From NCBI GenBank assembly GCA_031581145.1, contig JAVLBP010000007.1, positions 1 through 64,000 of the forward strand: a DNA stretch of 64,000 nt, read 5' to 3'. The translations under genes were made by a program, and so were the position numbers. Under the pieces are notes generated by a model. It was not told the DNA's origin. It saw only the letters and a program-made list of their open reading frames with translations, and made no database searches. Below, one piece after another: positions 24,179-33,186 of this stretch. Each line of letters opens with the position of its first letter. The stretch's first letter is position 1. Source of the stretch: UBA8296 sp031581145 (lineage in GTDB: Bacteria > Bacteroidota > Rhodothermia > Balneolales > Balneolaceae).

Positions 24179-24586
24179 TTACCGAAGACGGTCCACGGAT
24201 GCAAGCAGTGCTTGATCCATCTGTATGGCTCGGCGACCTAAAAAGGCTAGCACCAAACTGCTTCCTGTAATCGCCGCAGAGATCGCTTCATCCCACAAAT
24301 AGGGGCCAATGCCACCCAAAGAGAACAAGATAGCCACTTCGAAAGCGAAGACTCCAGCCAACGAGAGTGTACCAATACGTACAATCTGGAGCTGTAATGA
24401 TGGTTTCTTAAACGAAAAGATAGCCACCAGTAATGCAAAAGAGGCAAGTGCCACCATAGACATGGGTGCCCAATAGATCCATTCAGCAGGATCCGCAGCC
24501 ATCCTCTCTGGCATGGGTGTCAGTAGCATCAATGGATTCAGAGCGGCAGCTAGAAGAAGCCATAAAGACTGAATGCGTTGGATCAT
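24179..24586 (-). CDS. DUF4293 family membrane protein
   Basis: 135 residues, four transmembrane helices, starting MIQRIQSLWLLLAA as is typical of the DUF4293 family restricted to Bacteroidota relatives, and ending AIQMDQALLASVDRLR, also characteristic. The function is unknown. It stands alone between the RND efflux operon and the EamA gene. Confidence 0.85.
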   Translation of the reverse strand: MIQRIQSLWLLLAAALNPLMLLTPMPERMAADPAEWIYWAPMSMVALASFALLVAIFSFKKPSLQLQIVRIGTLSLAGVFAFEVAILFSLGGIGPYLWDEAISAAITGSSLVLAFLGRRAIQMDQALLASVDRLR

Positions 24587-24642
24587 AACGACGACTTTGG
24601 GTTCTTGTCTATCTCATTTAATATACATCTTGGGATGTAGTC

Positions 24643-27600
24643 CTACGCACTTGGGGTAGAGTAAAACACCCCTTTGAGTAGCGCAGACACGCGTTCAATG
24701 AAAAGATACAAGACTGGCACCAAAATCAGCGTAAGAGCCGTTGCAAAAATTAACCCAACAATTACCGCTACAGCCATAGGACTCCACCATGCGGCTTGCT
24801 CACCACCCCAATAGAGGTATTCGCTAATGTTGGTGAAGAATTCTACGGGGTTATTGGTAAACGTAAAAAAGTCAATATTGAACCCGATAGCCAATGGAAC
24901 CAACCCTAATGTTGTGGTAATAGCAGTCAAAACAACCGGTCGGAAGCGGGTAGATCCAGCCATGATAAGGACATCATACGTCGACTTATCTGGATACTTC
25001 GTGCGCAACACGTCAATGTAGTCAATCAAAACAATCGCATTGTTCACGACAACTCCCGCTAGCGAGATAATCCCTATCCCCGTCATGATAATCACAAAAG
25101 GCATCTGAAAAATCACCAATCCATAGAGCACCCCAGAAATGGACATGATCACAGACGTTAAGACGATCACCGGTTTTGTGATTGAATTAAACTGCGAAAT
25201 CAAAATGAATGCTATCAGGAATAATGCGATTAAAAAAGCATTACTTAAGAAGCCAATGGCGTCAGCCTGTTCTTCCTGCTCACCGGTCCACTCGTACCGT
25301 ACACCTTGAGGAAGGTTTGATAATGTATTAGCCAACTCTGCTTGAACCTCTCCTAATACCTGATTTGGATTTGCGGTACTACTAACATCTGAGGAAAGAG
25401 TCACAACCCGTTTTTGATCCTTGTGCGTTATACCGCCATAACCTTCTTGTGTGGATAATGACACGACTTCAGAGAGGGGGATTTGCTGTCCTGCCTCGGT
25501 AAGGACGGTTAATGTACTCAATGCAGATAGATTTTCACGGCTTTCAGGATTAAGCCGAACGGTAATATCGTACTCATCTACACCATCGCGATAGCTTGAC
25601 GCTTCCACACCGTTAATCGCAGAGCGGATGGTCGAACCAATCTCTTGTGTATTGAGACCATATAGCGCGGCACGCTCACGATTAACATCTATACGAAGTT
25701 CGGGTCTTGATTCAGGGAGGTCTGTATCCAATCCCTCCAATTGTGCATACAGTGGGGAGTTTTCGAGTTGGCGCTGTATGGACTCAGAAATCTCCATGAG
25801 TTGCTGCATGTCATCGCCAATAATCTCTAGATTAATAGGCTTGCCAGTAGGGGGTCCCTCTTGTGGCTTTTCAATCACAACTTCGGCCCCTGCAAGGTCC
25901 TCAGGTAGCGATTGACGAAGGTTCTCCATCGCATCAAAGGTAGAGCCATCGCGTTGTTCATAATCGACAAAATTCAATACGATTGTCCCTTTGTTTTGGG
26001 TCTGACCACTGTTGTCCATCCCCGAAGAAATGGGAGCACCTGCCGTGGCGACGATGGTTTCGACATCGCTGATTTCTGGAATTTGGCGCGAACGTTGTTC
26101 AAGCGATTCTATAAACTCACGAGTCGTTTCGACATTGGTTCCTGCAGGGGTGGAAATCTGAGCATAGAGTCGAGCAGGTGGGATATCCTCAGGGAAGAAT
26201 TCCACTTTCGTGGTTTGAAATACACCCAGTGAGATCCCAAACATCACAAAACTCGACAAAAATACTCCAACCGCCGTCAACAAGACGACCCATTGGTGGC
26301 GCAAAGCCCACCCTAATGAGCGTTCATAACGAGCGATACTTGCCGCCATCCCTTTGGTTTGCCACCATGACGCTACTTTGGTCAAGGCATAACGATGTAA
26401 AAGGTAAATGCCACCTGCGATGGTCAATAACATGGACCACAGCACGGGATTTTGGAAGAGCAAAAAACCAATGACAAACACACCTATCCCAAGGATGATA
26501 CGACGACCCGTTTTTGACATTTTAGATGCCGACGCATCCTCTTCCCGATTTGGGACACGCATAAACAAAGCGCACAACACAGGATTGATGACAAGGCCAA
26601 TAAATAAGGATGCGGCAAGCGTAATAATCAACGTCTTGGGGAGGTAGGACATGAATTCCCCCACAGTCCCTGGCCAAAACGCTAGAGGTGTAAAGGCGGC
26701 CAAAGTTGTGGTGGTTCCTGAAATAATCGGCACAGCAACCTCACCTGTCCCCTTTTTCGCCGCTTCAATGTTGGAGTACCCCTCCTCGAGGTAGCGATAG
26801 ATATTCTCTACCACAACAATGGCATTATCCACCAGCATGCCAAGCGCAAGAATCAGAGAAAACAGCACAATCATGTTGAGTGTGATACCCAACGCTGTAA
26901 GGACCAAAAAGGTAATAAACATCGAGAATGGGATCGCTACACCCACAAATGTGGAGTTTCGGACACCCATAAAGAACAGAAGGACCGCAATCACCAAGAT
27001 CAACCCAGAGATAATATTATTCTCGAGACTTGAGACCATTTTGCGAATCTCGGTACTCATGTCTGACGTGATCTTGAAGGTCGTTGTTGGAGGGACCAGT
27101 GCCTCATTATCCTTGAGAATCTGTTTGACCAACTCAGAGGCATCAATAATATTCTCTCCCGTGCGCTTGACAACAGAGAGTGTAATGACAGGCGCTTGAT
27201 CTAGATAGGAATAAGACTCTCGATCTTTTGGCGCAAAGCGCACCTCTGCCACATCACGAATATAGACAGGACGATCATTCGTGCTTGTCACCACAATGTC
27301 TTCTAACCGTTTTGGATCCTCATATTCACCAGGCACACGAAGCAGGTATTTTTTGGTTCCTACATCGATTGAGCCCCCCGGAATCGTCACATTCTCATTT
27401 CCGATAGCTTTAGTGATATCATCGAAGGCAAGATTATAGTAGCGTAGTTTGGTTAAGTCGACATCAACCTTCACCTCATTTTCTAGACCCCCAGCAAGGT
27501 TAACCTCCAGGACTTGAGGTAGAGCTTCAATCTCATCTTGAAGATCCTCAGCAACTTTTTTTAGCTCGTCAAGTCCATATTCACCCGATATATTGACCTG

Positions 27601-28083
27601 CATAATGGGGAACTGAGACAGGTTAATCTCATCCACCACAGGTTCCTCCACGTCGCCGGGTAGTTCCGACTTTGCAAGGTCCACCTTTTCACGCACCTTG
27701 AGCAGGGCCTCGTCGATGTTGACATCCGAATTAAATTCCAGAAGAATGCTAGAATAGCCCTCCGCAGACGTGGACGTCATTTCCTTGATTTCGGAAATAT
27801 TAGCTAATTCATCTTCCAACACGTTGGTAACCAAAGTCTCAACATCCTCAGGTGCCACACCAGGATAGGCTGCTCGAACCACAATATTGGGAATCGTGAT
27901 ATCTGGCTGTGCCTCTTTGGGGAGCGATAAATAGGCCGATAATCCTCCAATGACAAAAATGACACACAGGACCAAGACACTAATGGGATTCTTAAGCGAC
28001 AGATTGGTCAGCGGAAATTCACGGCCTTGAAATTCAGATGGATTTTGAGGAGATGATTGGGTGTTCATGGATTTGGTAGGCAT
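24643..28083 (-). CDS. RND-family efflux permease (HAE1/AcrB-like)
   Basis: 1146 residues, about 100 longer than AcrB. It forms the inner-membrane proton-driven pump of a tripartite exporter. Seen: the first helix PISVLVLCVIFVIGG, two large periplasmic loops, the proton-relay helix LALGMLVDNAIVVVEN (the first Asp kept, the second Asn), and the second-half repeat GIGIISLAGVVVNNAIVLIDYID. Extra sequence of about 60 residues after helix 6 contains two more hydrophobic segments (GIGVFVIGFLLF and SMLLTIAGGIYLL), and another insert lies before the last helix. It may start at 28083 or the next Met at 28068. It is the last gene of a tetR-tolC-adaptor-pump operon. Confidence 0.94.
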   Translation of the reverse strand: MPTKSMNTQSSPQNPSEFQGREFPLTNLSLKNPISVLVLCVIFVIGGLSAYLSLPKEAQPDITIPNIVVRAAYPGVAPEDVETLVTNVLEDELANISEIKEMTSTSAEGYSSILLEFNSDVNIDEALLKVREKVDLAKSELPGDVEEPVVDEINLSQFPIMQVNISGEYGLDELKKVAEDLQDEIEALPQVLEVNLAGGLENEVKVDVDLTKLRYYNLAFDDITKAIGNENVTIPGGSIDVGTKKYLLRVPGEYEDPKRLEDIVVTSTNDRPVYIRDVAEVRFAPKDRESYSYLDQAPVITLSVVKRTGENIIDASELVKQILKDNEALVPPTTTFKITSDMSTEIRKMVSSLENNIISGLILVIAVLLFFMGVRNSTFVGVAIPFSMFITFLVLTALGITLNMIVLFSLILALGMLVDNAIVVVENIYRYLEEGYSNIEAAKKGTGEVAVPIISGTTTTLAAFTPLAFWPGTVGEFMSYLPKTLIITLAASLFIGLVINPVLCALFMRVPNREEDASASKMSKTGRRIILGIGVFVIGFLLFQNPVLWSMLLTIAGGIYLLHRYALTKVASWWQTKGMAASIARYERSLGWALRHQWVVLLTAVGVFLSSFVMFGISLGVFQTTKVEFFPEDIPPARLYAQISTPAGTNVETTREFIESLEQRSRQIPEISDVETIVATAGAPISSGMDNSGQTQNKGTIVLNFVDYEQRDGSTFDAMENLRQSLPEDLAGAEVVIEKPQEGPPTGKPINLEIIGDDMQQLMEISESIQRQLENSPLYAQLEGLDTDLPESRPELRIDVNRERAALYGLNTQEIGSTIRSAINGVEASSYRDGVDEYDITVRLNPESRENLSALSTLTVLTEAGQQIPLSEVVSLSTQEGYGGITHKDQKRVVTLSSDVSSTANPNQVLGEVQAELANTLSNLPQGVRYEWTGEQEEQADAIGFLSNAFLIALFLIAFILISQFNSITKPVIVLTSVIMSISGVLYGLVIFQMPFVIIMTGIGIISLAGVVVNNAIVLIDYIDVLRTKYPDKSTYDVLIMAGSTRFRPVVLTAITTTLGLVPLAIGFNIDFFTFTNNPVEFFTNISEYLYWGGEQAAWWSPMAVAVIVGLIFATALTLILVPVLYLFIERVSALLKGVFYSTPSA

Positions 28084-28108
28084 GGGTGTGCGCGAAAGGA
28101 GAGCATGT

Positions 28109-29242
28109 TTAATTTAGCGTCTCAGATATTGTAGACTCACTAGTTGCAGTCTCACTGGATGTGGACCCTGAGCTATTGGAGGAAGAGCTCGACGTTCGAA
28201 TCTGCAGCCGTGTGCCATCTTGGAGATAAGACGCGCCATTGGTTATGAATAGATCACCAGGATTTAAACCCGATAAAATGACGGTTTGACTCTTGTAAAC
28301 AGGCCCATTTCCAACCTCCACTTCTCTAGAAATTGGGTTGCCCTGTTCATCTTCATCCACAATGTAGGCAACCATACGGCCTTGCTTGTTAAACACAAAT
28401 TCTTCACCCACCACAATCGAATTGGGCATGTCATCTAAAACAACTTCTACATCGGCAACCATGTCAATTTTGATAACTTCATTTGGGTTGGGAAACCCAA
28501 CCTCAACTTCAAATGTGCGAGATTGTGGATCAATCGTGTTACCCACAAACTGAATACGACCCTCGACTTGTAAATCATCTCGTTGATTGAATTGGAGTCT
28601 AACGGGGTCTCCCTTTTCTAAAATCCCAACATAGCGAGAGGGAATGCCAACCGTCACATAGAGCTCGGTCGTATTCACCACTCGAGCAATGGGTGTCCCA
28701 GGCGAAAGAAGCTCCCCTGGATCAGCATAGGTTTGCTCTAGAGTTCCACTAAAAGGTGCTTTCAATTCCGTGTGATTGAGGGACACTCGAAGAGATGCCA
28801 ATGCAGCATCCTGTTGTTCATAAGCTAACTCGGCATTATCAAGATCACTCTGAGACCCGACGCCTTTGTCAAAAAGATCTTTTTGTCGGTCATACTGGAG
28901 CTTTGATTGACGCACCATCGCCTCCATTCGACGAACTTCTTGCTTGAGTGAAGCATCGTCAATTTTGGCTAGGACTTGACCTTCTTGCACACGCTCTCCT
29001 TTGGACACCGTGAAGCGCAGGAGTCGGCCTTGTACCTCTGACGATAGGATTGCATCGTTGTCTGAGGTCACGGTCCCCACTTGTTTGAGGTAGCTTCGAA
29101 ACAATTCTGGTTGTAGAGTTTCTGTATCGACGGTCACTCTACGTACGAGTTCTTCGGGCGCCTCCATGGTCTCCGGTGGGCCACACTGAATGAGCAGAAA
29201 CGAGCTCAACAAAAGGATAGAAAGAGTGGAAAAAGGTTTCAT
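28109..29242 (-). CDS. RND efflux periplasmic adaptor (membrane fusion protein), lipoprotein
   Basis: 377 residues. Lipoprotein signal with Cys at residue 20 (LLIQCG). Barrel-sandwich hybrid/lipoyl halves ILSSEVQGRLLRFTVSKGERVQEGQVLAKID and LKAPFSGTLEQTYADPGELLSPG flank a helical hairpin (about residues 85-150); a beta-barrel domain and membrane-proximal domain follow. It links the inner-membrane pump to the outer-membrane TolC channel. The C-terminal tail is Ser/Thr-rich with repeats (SETATSESTISET) encoded by short DNA repeats. It lies 4 bases after the tolC gene and 25 bases before the pump gene, in one operon. Confidence 0.93.
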   Translation of the reverse strand: MKPFSTLSILLLSSFLLIQCGPPETMEAPEELVRRVTVDTETLQPELFRSYLKQVGTVTSDNDAILSSEVQGRLLRFTVSKGERVQEGQVLAKIDDASLKQEVRRMEAMVRQSKLQYDRQKDLFDKGVGSQSDLDNAELAYEQQDAALASLRVSLNHTELKAPFSGTLEQTYADPGELLSPGTPIARVVNTTELYVTVGIPSRYVGILEKGDPVRLQFNQRDDLQVEGRIQFVGNTIDPQSRTFEVEVGFPNPNEVIKIDMVADVEVVLDDMPNSIVVGEEFVFNKQGRMVAYIVDEDEQGNPISREVEVGNGPVYKSQTVILSGLNPGDLFITNGASYLQDGTRLQIRTSSSSSNSSGSTSSETATSESTISETLN

Positions 29243-29246
29243 AAGA

Positions 29247-30806
29247 TTATGGATTTAAAGACGTCTGAATCGAAAGGTTTTCGGAGAAAGGGACACTGCC
29301 AATGGCAAAATCAAATGATGCTTTGGCGTTTAGGTAATCATGTGCTAGCTGAACAACGTTGAATTCAGCCTCTTGAAGTTGCAATTCCGCTTCGGTAATC
29401 TCCAGCTGAGATCCATTGCCTGACTCAAGCCGAAGTTTTGCACGCTCAAACCCCTCCTGAGCTTGCCTCAAGGCCATTTGGCGGGCGTCGTAGCTCAAGA
29501 AAAGTCTATTAAACTCATCTTGAAGGGTCGCTATTTCCTGCGCTGCTGAGACCTCCGCTTGCTCTAAATCGGTCTCAAAAGTCTGAAGCTCAATCGAAGC
29601 TCTTGACACATTTGCGATGCGCTCCGACCCTTGAAAAATGGGTAAAGAAACCGCCAATCCAACCGTTTGAAAACGAATGGCATCCTCAAACACCACCGGC
29701 GATCCAGGCTGAGATGAGGACCATTGCAAATTATAAACCGCACTTATCGATGGAAGGTATTCACTTTTGGTAGCCAGGAGTTGCTTTTCTCGAAGAGCTA
29801 CTTGGCTTTCCAGAAACTGAATGTCAGCCCTTTGGTCCACCACATCTTGCGGTTTTAATAAGGATTGGGCCGAATGGCCATTTGCTTGATCTATTCGACC
29901 TAAATGTTCATTTGTAGGAGCAGGTTGATCGGATGTCGAAATCACAAACGATGTCAAGTCTCCGACAACCTCGAGTGAGCTGTCTACTGGAAGACCAAGT
30001 ACCTGGACCAACCCTCTGAGGGCTTGCTTGTACCCATTTTGAGCCTCAATCAGAGAAGGGCGCTGGTTTGCCAGTTGAACCTCGATTTGAAGCACACTAT
30101 AATCATCCACCAATCCTGCGTCTCTTCGGGCCTTCGTTTCCTCGAGAACACGCTCAAGCCTTGCTATAGATGTTTCTAAAAGCTGAACACGCTCCTTAGC
30201 AAGGAGTGCCTGATGATACGCTTGGCGTGTTTGTGTTATGATTTGTTGAGACGTAAGCTCAAAATTTTGGGACTGTGCGAGTTTATACAGTCGTGATGTG
30301 CTCAGGCCTATGATGGCTTGACCCCTAAAGATTGTTTGCGAGACTGTGAGGCCTCCCTGCCAATTATTATCGGTGCCAAACTGCACCGGAACCAATTCGC
30401 CTGCAGGGGCGGAGGGATCAAAAACTTGGGCTGGGATAAAATTGACTGGGATTTCAATGTTTCGGGTATAATTCGCGCTGGCACTCACATCTGGAAGTAC
30501 TTCAGACCAGGCATTGAGTACCTGCGCATCCCCATCTTTGACTCCAAGGGCCGCTTTTCGAATCTCCCTATTGCTTGCCAATGCGGTCTGAATCGCTTGG
30601 TCAAGCGTCATTGTAAGTTGTCCAGATGTTGACGTTGACCCTGTCGCGCTACTCATCGCATCATTCGTTGCGGGGCTCATCACACGATTTTGAGCTTGAA
30701 CCACCGCGTGGAACCCACCGATGAGTACCCAAGCGAGCATTACCGCGACTAGTTTGGACGTGAGACTTTGTTGTGTGTGAGACATCATATTTTGACCCAT
30801 GGTCAT
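29247..30806 (-). CDS. TolC-family outer-membrane efflux protein (of the RND system)
   Basis: 519 residues; signal peptide ending near VVQAQN (residue 39). Two OEP repeats with long helices (LTMTLDQAIQTALASNREIRKAALGVKDGDAQV and, in the second half, LRQAQEGFERAKLRLESGNGS) form the trimeric channel. A linker near residues 290-320 is Gln/Asn/His-rich. The ATG overlaps the TetR stop by four bases. The start codon lies inside an operator-like palindrome TGACC-N3-GGTCA (30793-30805), a second copy of the one in front of tetR. Confidence 0.93.
   Translation of the reverse strand: MTMGQNMMSHTQQSLTSKLVAVMLAWVLIGGFHAVVQAQNRVMSPATNDAMSSATGSTSTSGQLTMTLDQAIQTALASNREIRKAALGVKDGDAQVLNAWSEVLPDVSASANYTRNIEIPVNFIPAQVFDPSAPAGELVPVQFGTDNNWQGGLTVSQTIFRGQAIIGLSTSRLYKLAQSQNFELTSQQIITQTRQAYHQALLAKERVQLLETSIARLERVLEETKARRDAGLVDDYSVLQIEVQLANQRPSLIEAQNGYKQALRGLVQVLGLPVDSSLEVVGDLTSFVISTSDQPAPTNEHLGRIDQANGHSAQSLLKPQDVVDQRADIQFLESQVALREKQLLATKSEYLPSISAVYNLQWSSSQPGSPVVFEDAIRFQTVGLAVSLPIFQGSERIANVSRASIELQTFETDLEQAEVSAAQEIATLQDEFNRLFLSYDARQMALRQAQEGFERAKLRLESGNGSQLEITEAELQLQEAEFNVVQLAHDYLNAKASFDFAIGSVPFSENLSIQTSLNP
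30793..30805. promoter_or_regulatory. Operator-like palindrome at the tolC start
   Basis: TGACC (30793-30797), CAT, GGTCA (30801-30805): same half-sites and same 3-base spacing as the palindrome upstream of tetR. It overlaps the tetR stop and the first codons of tolC, so it may be a second repressor site or may result partly from coding constraint. Confidence 0.4.
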
Positions 30807-31459
30807 GACTTCAATTCCGTTTCGATTGGTTTGATACCATGCAAAACTACTTGCATAAACTGTTTCATCGCTTCATCAGCGGTCACATCATGGACCAAAG
30901 AGTGGCTGAACATCTCCTGTTTTGGAGATTGAAATAGATCTAACATCCCTTTGGATGCAGCAAAAATCATAAGGCCCAATTGCTCAGGCTTGATATCGGC
31001 TCGAATGGATCCATCTGAAATCCCTATTTGGGCTGCCCGAATAATGTAAGACAGCGCATTATCCACCTCCGTTTTGCACGCATGAACAGAGTCACCTGCA
31101 TCAACGCCGTCTCGTGCCACAATATTTTGATAAACATACAAACTAGGTAGATACAATGGGTGACTTTTTACGTACTCTAAACGTTGATGCCCAAATGTTT
31201 GCAACATCTCCAAACCTGTCAACGACTGGGTTAGAATCAGGCTAAATTCCTGATTTAAATCCTTGCAAAAACCCAAAGCAATGGTTACGATGATGTCATC
31301 TTTACTCTCGAATTCGAGATATAACGCCCCCTTGGAGATACCCGCATTTTGGGCGATCTGACTCATAGACACATGCTCTATTGACTGCTCTTCAAAGAGT
31401 TTTGTCGCCGATTCCAAAATCGACTCCTTGCGCTGAAGGGTCTTTGTACTGACTGACAT
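30803..31459 (-). CDS. TetR/AcrR-family repressor of the RND efflux operon
   Basis: 218 residues from the ATG at 31459 (MSVSTKTLQRKESILESATKLF); the frame is open further upstream but homology begins here. The helix-turn-helix is EHVSMSQIAQNAGISKGALYLEFESKDDI (residues 33-61), typical of AcrR. The helical C-terminal domain binds ligand. It is the first gene of the operon, overlapping tolC by four bases, so it is expected to be autoregulated. A good operator, ATGACC-AGC-GGTCAT, lies 55 bases upstream at 31514-31528. The inducer is unknown. Confidence 0.92.
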   Translation of the reverse strand: MSVSTKTLQRKESILESATKLFEEQSIEHVSMSQIAQNAGISKGALYLEFESKDDIIVTIALGFCKDLNQEFSLILTQSLTGLEMLQTFGHQRLEYVKSHPLYLPSLYVYQNIVARDGVDAGDSVHACKTEVDNALSYIIRAAQIGISDGSIRADIKPEQLGLMIFAASKGMLDLFQSPKQEMFSHSLVHDVTADEAMKQFMQVVLHGIKPIETELKS

Positions 31460-31513
31460 GAGGGTTGAACAAGCTTTTAGCTCAAGTAATGATACAGAAT
31501 TTCTGCAAGATTT

Positions 31514-31528
31514 ATGACCAGCGGTCAT
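31514..31528. promoter_or_regulatory. Likely TetR-family operator
   Basis: Perfect 6-bp inverted repeat ATGACC (31514-31519), spacer AGC, GGTCAT (31523-31528), in the divergent region between tetR and the SLBB export gene. Size and spacing suit a TetR-family dimer, and the TGACC/GGTCA core recurs at the tolC start. Confidence 0.65.
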
Positions 31529-31597
31529 GAACTAACTATACGCAAACGCCATCAAGTAGTTTCATCGTTCGTTTTTTTGGGAAGTAACATTGGGAAT

Positions 31598-31630
31598 AAA
31601 CAAACGTGCAGTTTGTTTTATTTAAACTGC
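31598..31630. promoter_or_regulatory. Overlapping alternative inverted repeats upstream of the polysaccharide export gene
   Basis: AAACAAAC (31598-31605) pairs with GTTTGTTT (31611-31618), and GCAGTTT (31608-31614) pairs with AAACTGC (31624-31630). The two stems share bases 31611-31614, so both cannot form together. A near match to the -7 element (TATCTTTTG near 31640) lies downstream, so this may be an operator or, if transcription starts upstream, a two-state RNA leader. Confidence 0.45.
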
Positions 31631-31675
31631 TTTAGCGTGTATCTTTTGTATGTGATAAGAATAGACAAACCACGT

Positions 31676-33178
31676 ATGTCTGTAGCGCTAAAACCAATGG
31701 CTCAAAGAGTCAACAGGAGTAATGCCACAAAGTACTATAAGGCAACATTCTTGCTTGCTCTTTTTTTGCTTCACGGCATGCTGGCCGTTTCATCTTTTGG
31801 GCAAGATATACCGCTCCCGACACAGAATAATGGGCAGCAAAGCCAACGCCCTTTGCCCAGCGTATCGATTTCAAATCCGTTAAACCTTACCTCTAGAAGC
31901 ATCAACGTTCACGTAACAGGTGACGTGCCTCTTACGGGTGTTTATAAAGTCCCTGTTGGGGCTAGAGTCGATGAAGTCTTATTTGGGTTCGATATTCTCA
32001 ACAAGCAATCTGCGCTTGAGCAAGCAACGCTTGACTTTCGCAATGTTCTTGTATTCACGCAAGATGGTGATACTCTTTCAAGCGACCTGCTAGCTTACAA
32101 TTATGGTGGAAAGTTGTCGGAGAATGTGATTGTAAACGATGGAGATGTGATTCATATACGTCAAACAAATCCAAGATTTGAGCGGGTAAGTATTTCTGGT
32201 GAAGTCGTTCGCAATTTAGACCTCCCTTTTAAAGAAGGCGAAACGTTCGAAGATCTTTTAGAGATTGCCGGTGGGTTTAGTGACTATGCTTGGACAGATG
32301 AGATTGTCATGTTTTCTCCTGAGCGCAAGGTTATGCCTTTGTCTTCGGCACTTACATACCAGGTGCAGCCAAATGATCGATTCATTATCCGAAAAGATGA
32401 CTCTAAACGTCCAGAGAGTACGGTAAAATTAGTAGGTGAAGTACTTCAACCTGGTATTTACCCAATATTGGAAGACGAAACTCTTCTTGAGGAGATCTTG
32501 CTTGAGGCGGGTGGGTACACAAAAAACCCCTCCAATCTCTCGATTATCGTTCACCGTAAAGATGACGACTCTAAACGGGAGCAATCTAGACAATCGGAAG
32601 AAGAACTCCAGCGATTTCAGACGGACCTACTTCGTCAGTCGCGAACACAACGCGTGACCCCTGATCAGTTACGCATGTCTGATCAGTATTTAGAAAATTT
32701 CCAGCTCTTCTTCGATGAGCTGGACATGGAGCAAACCTATTTATATGTAAAACCTGAAGATGTGCAATCAAGCGGTGTTGCTCTGGCAGATCAAGATAGT
32801 ATTGAGGTTCGGTATACTCCCAGTCACATCCGATTGATGGGACAAGTCAGTAAAAGTGGTTTTTATCCGCTGGAAGTGGGTAAAACTGTAGACGAGTATA
32901 TCGCTGAGGCTGGAGGATTGGGACCTGCGTCCGATGATGATGGAATCTATGTGATCAAGAACATCTCTTATGCATGGGTGCCTGCTGAGGAAGCAACACT
33001 TGAACCAGGAGATATTCTTTTTGTTGACCGCACGCCGATCACTACCTACGAAGTAGATCAACAACTTGAGATTCAGCGTTTAGAGGCTCAACTAGAACGA
33101 CAGGAGTCTCGCTTCAGAACCGTCATTTCTACGGTGAATGCACTTGTTAGTGTGGTTCTTTTGCTGACACGACTCTAA
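31676..33178 (+). CDS. SLBB-domain polysaccharide export protein (Wza-like)
   Basis: 500 residues from the ATG at 31676; the open frame reaches back to 31514 but the signal peptide (YYKATFLLALFLLHGMLAVSSFGQ) fits this start. A poly-export-like segment (SINVHVTGDVPLTGVYKVPVG) is followed by repeated SLBB domains (VSISGEVVRNLDLPFKEG, VKLVGEVLQPGIYPI and IRLMGQVSKSGFYPLEVG). A helix of charged residues and a hydrophobic C-terminal segment (VISTVNALVSVVLLLTRL) end the protein and could insert in the outer membrane. It should form the outer-membrane exit for a surface polysaccharide, together with the Wzz protein encoded at 37.0 kb. Confidence 0.88.
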   Translation: MSVALKPMAQRVNRSNATKYYKATFLLALFLLHGMLAVSSFGQDIPLPTQNNGQQSQRPLPSVSISNPLNLTSRSINVHVTGDVPLTGVYKVPVGARVDEVLFGFDILNKQSALEQATLDFRNVLVFTQDGDTLSSDLLAYNYGGKLSENVIVNDGDVIHIRQTNPRFERVSISGEVVRNLDLPFKEGETFEDLLEIAGGFSDYAWTDEIVMFSPERKVMPLSSALTYQVQPNDRFIIRKDDSKRPESTVKLVGEVLQPGIYPILEDETLLEEILLEAGGYTKNPSNLSIIVHRKDDDSKREQSRQSEEELQRFQTDLLRQSRTQRVTPDQLRMSDQYLENFQLFFDELDMEQTYLYVKPEDVQSSGVALADQDSIEVRYTPSHIRLMGQVSKSGFYPLEVGKTVDEYIAEAGGLGPASDDDGIYVIKNISYAWVPAEEATLEPGDILFVDRTPITTYEVDQQLEIQRLEAQLERQESRFRTVISTVNALVSVVLLLTRL

Positions 33179-33186
33179 GACATCTC

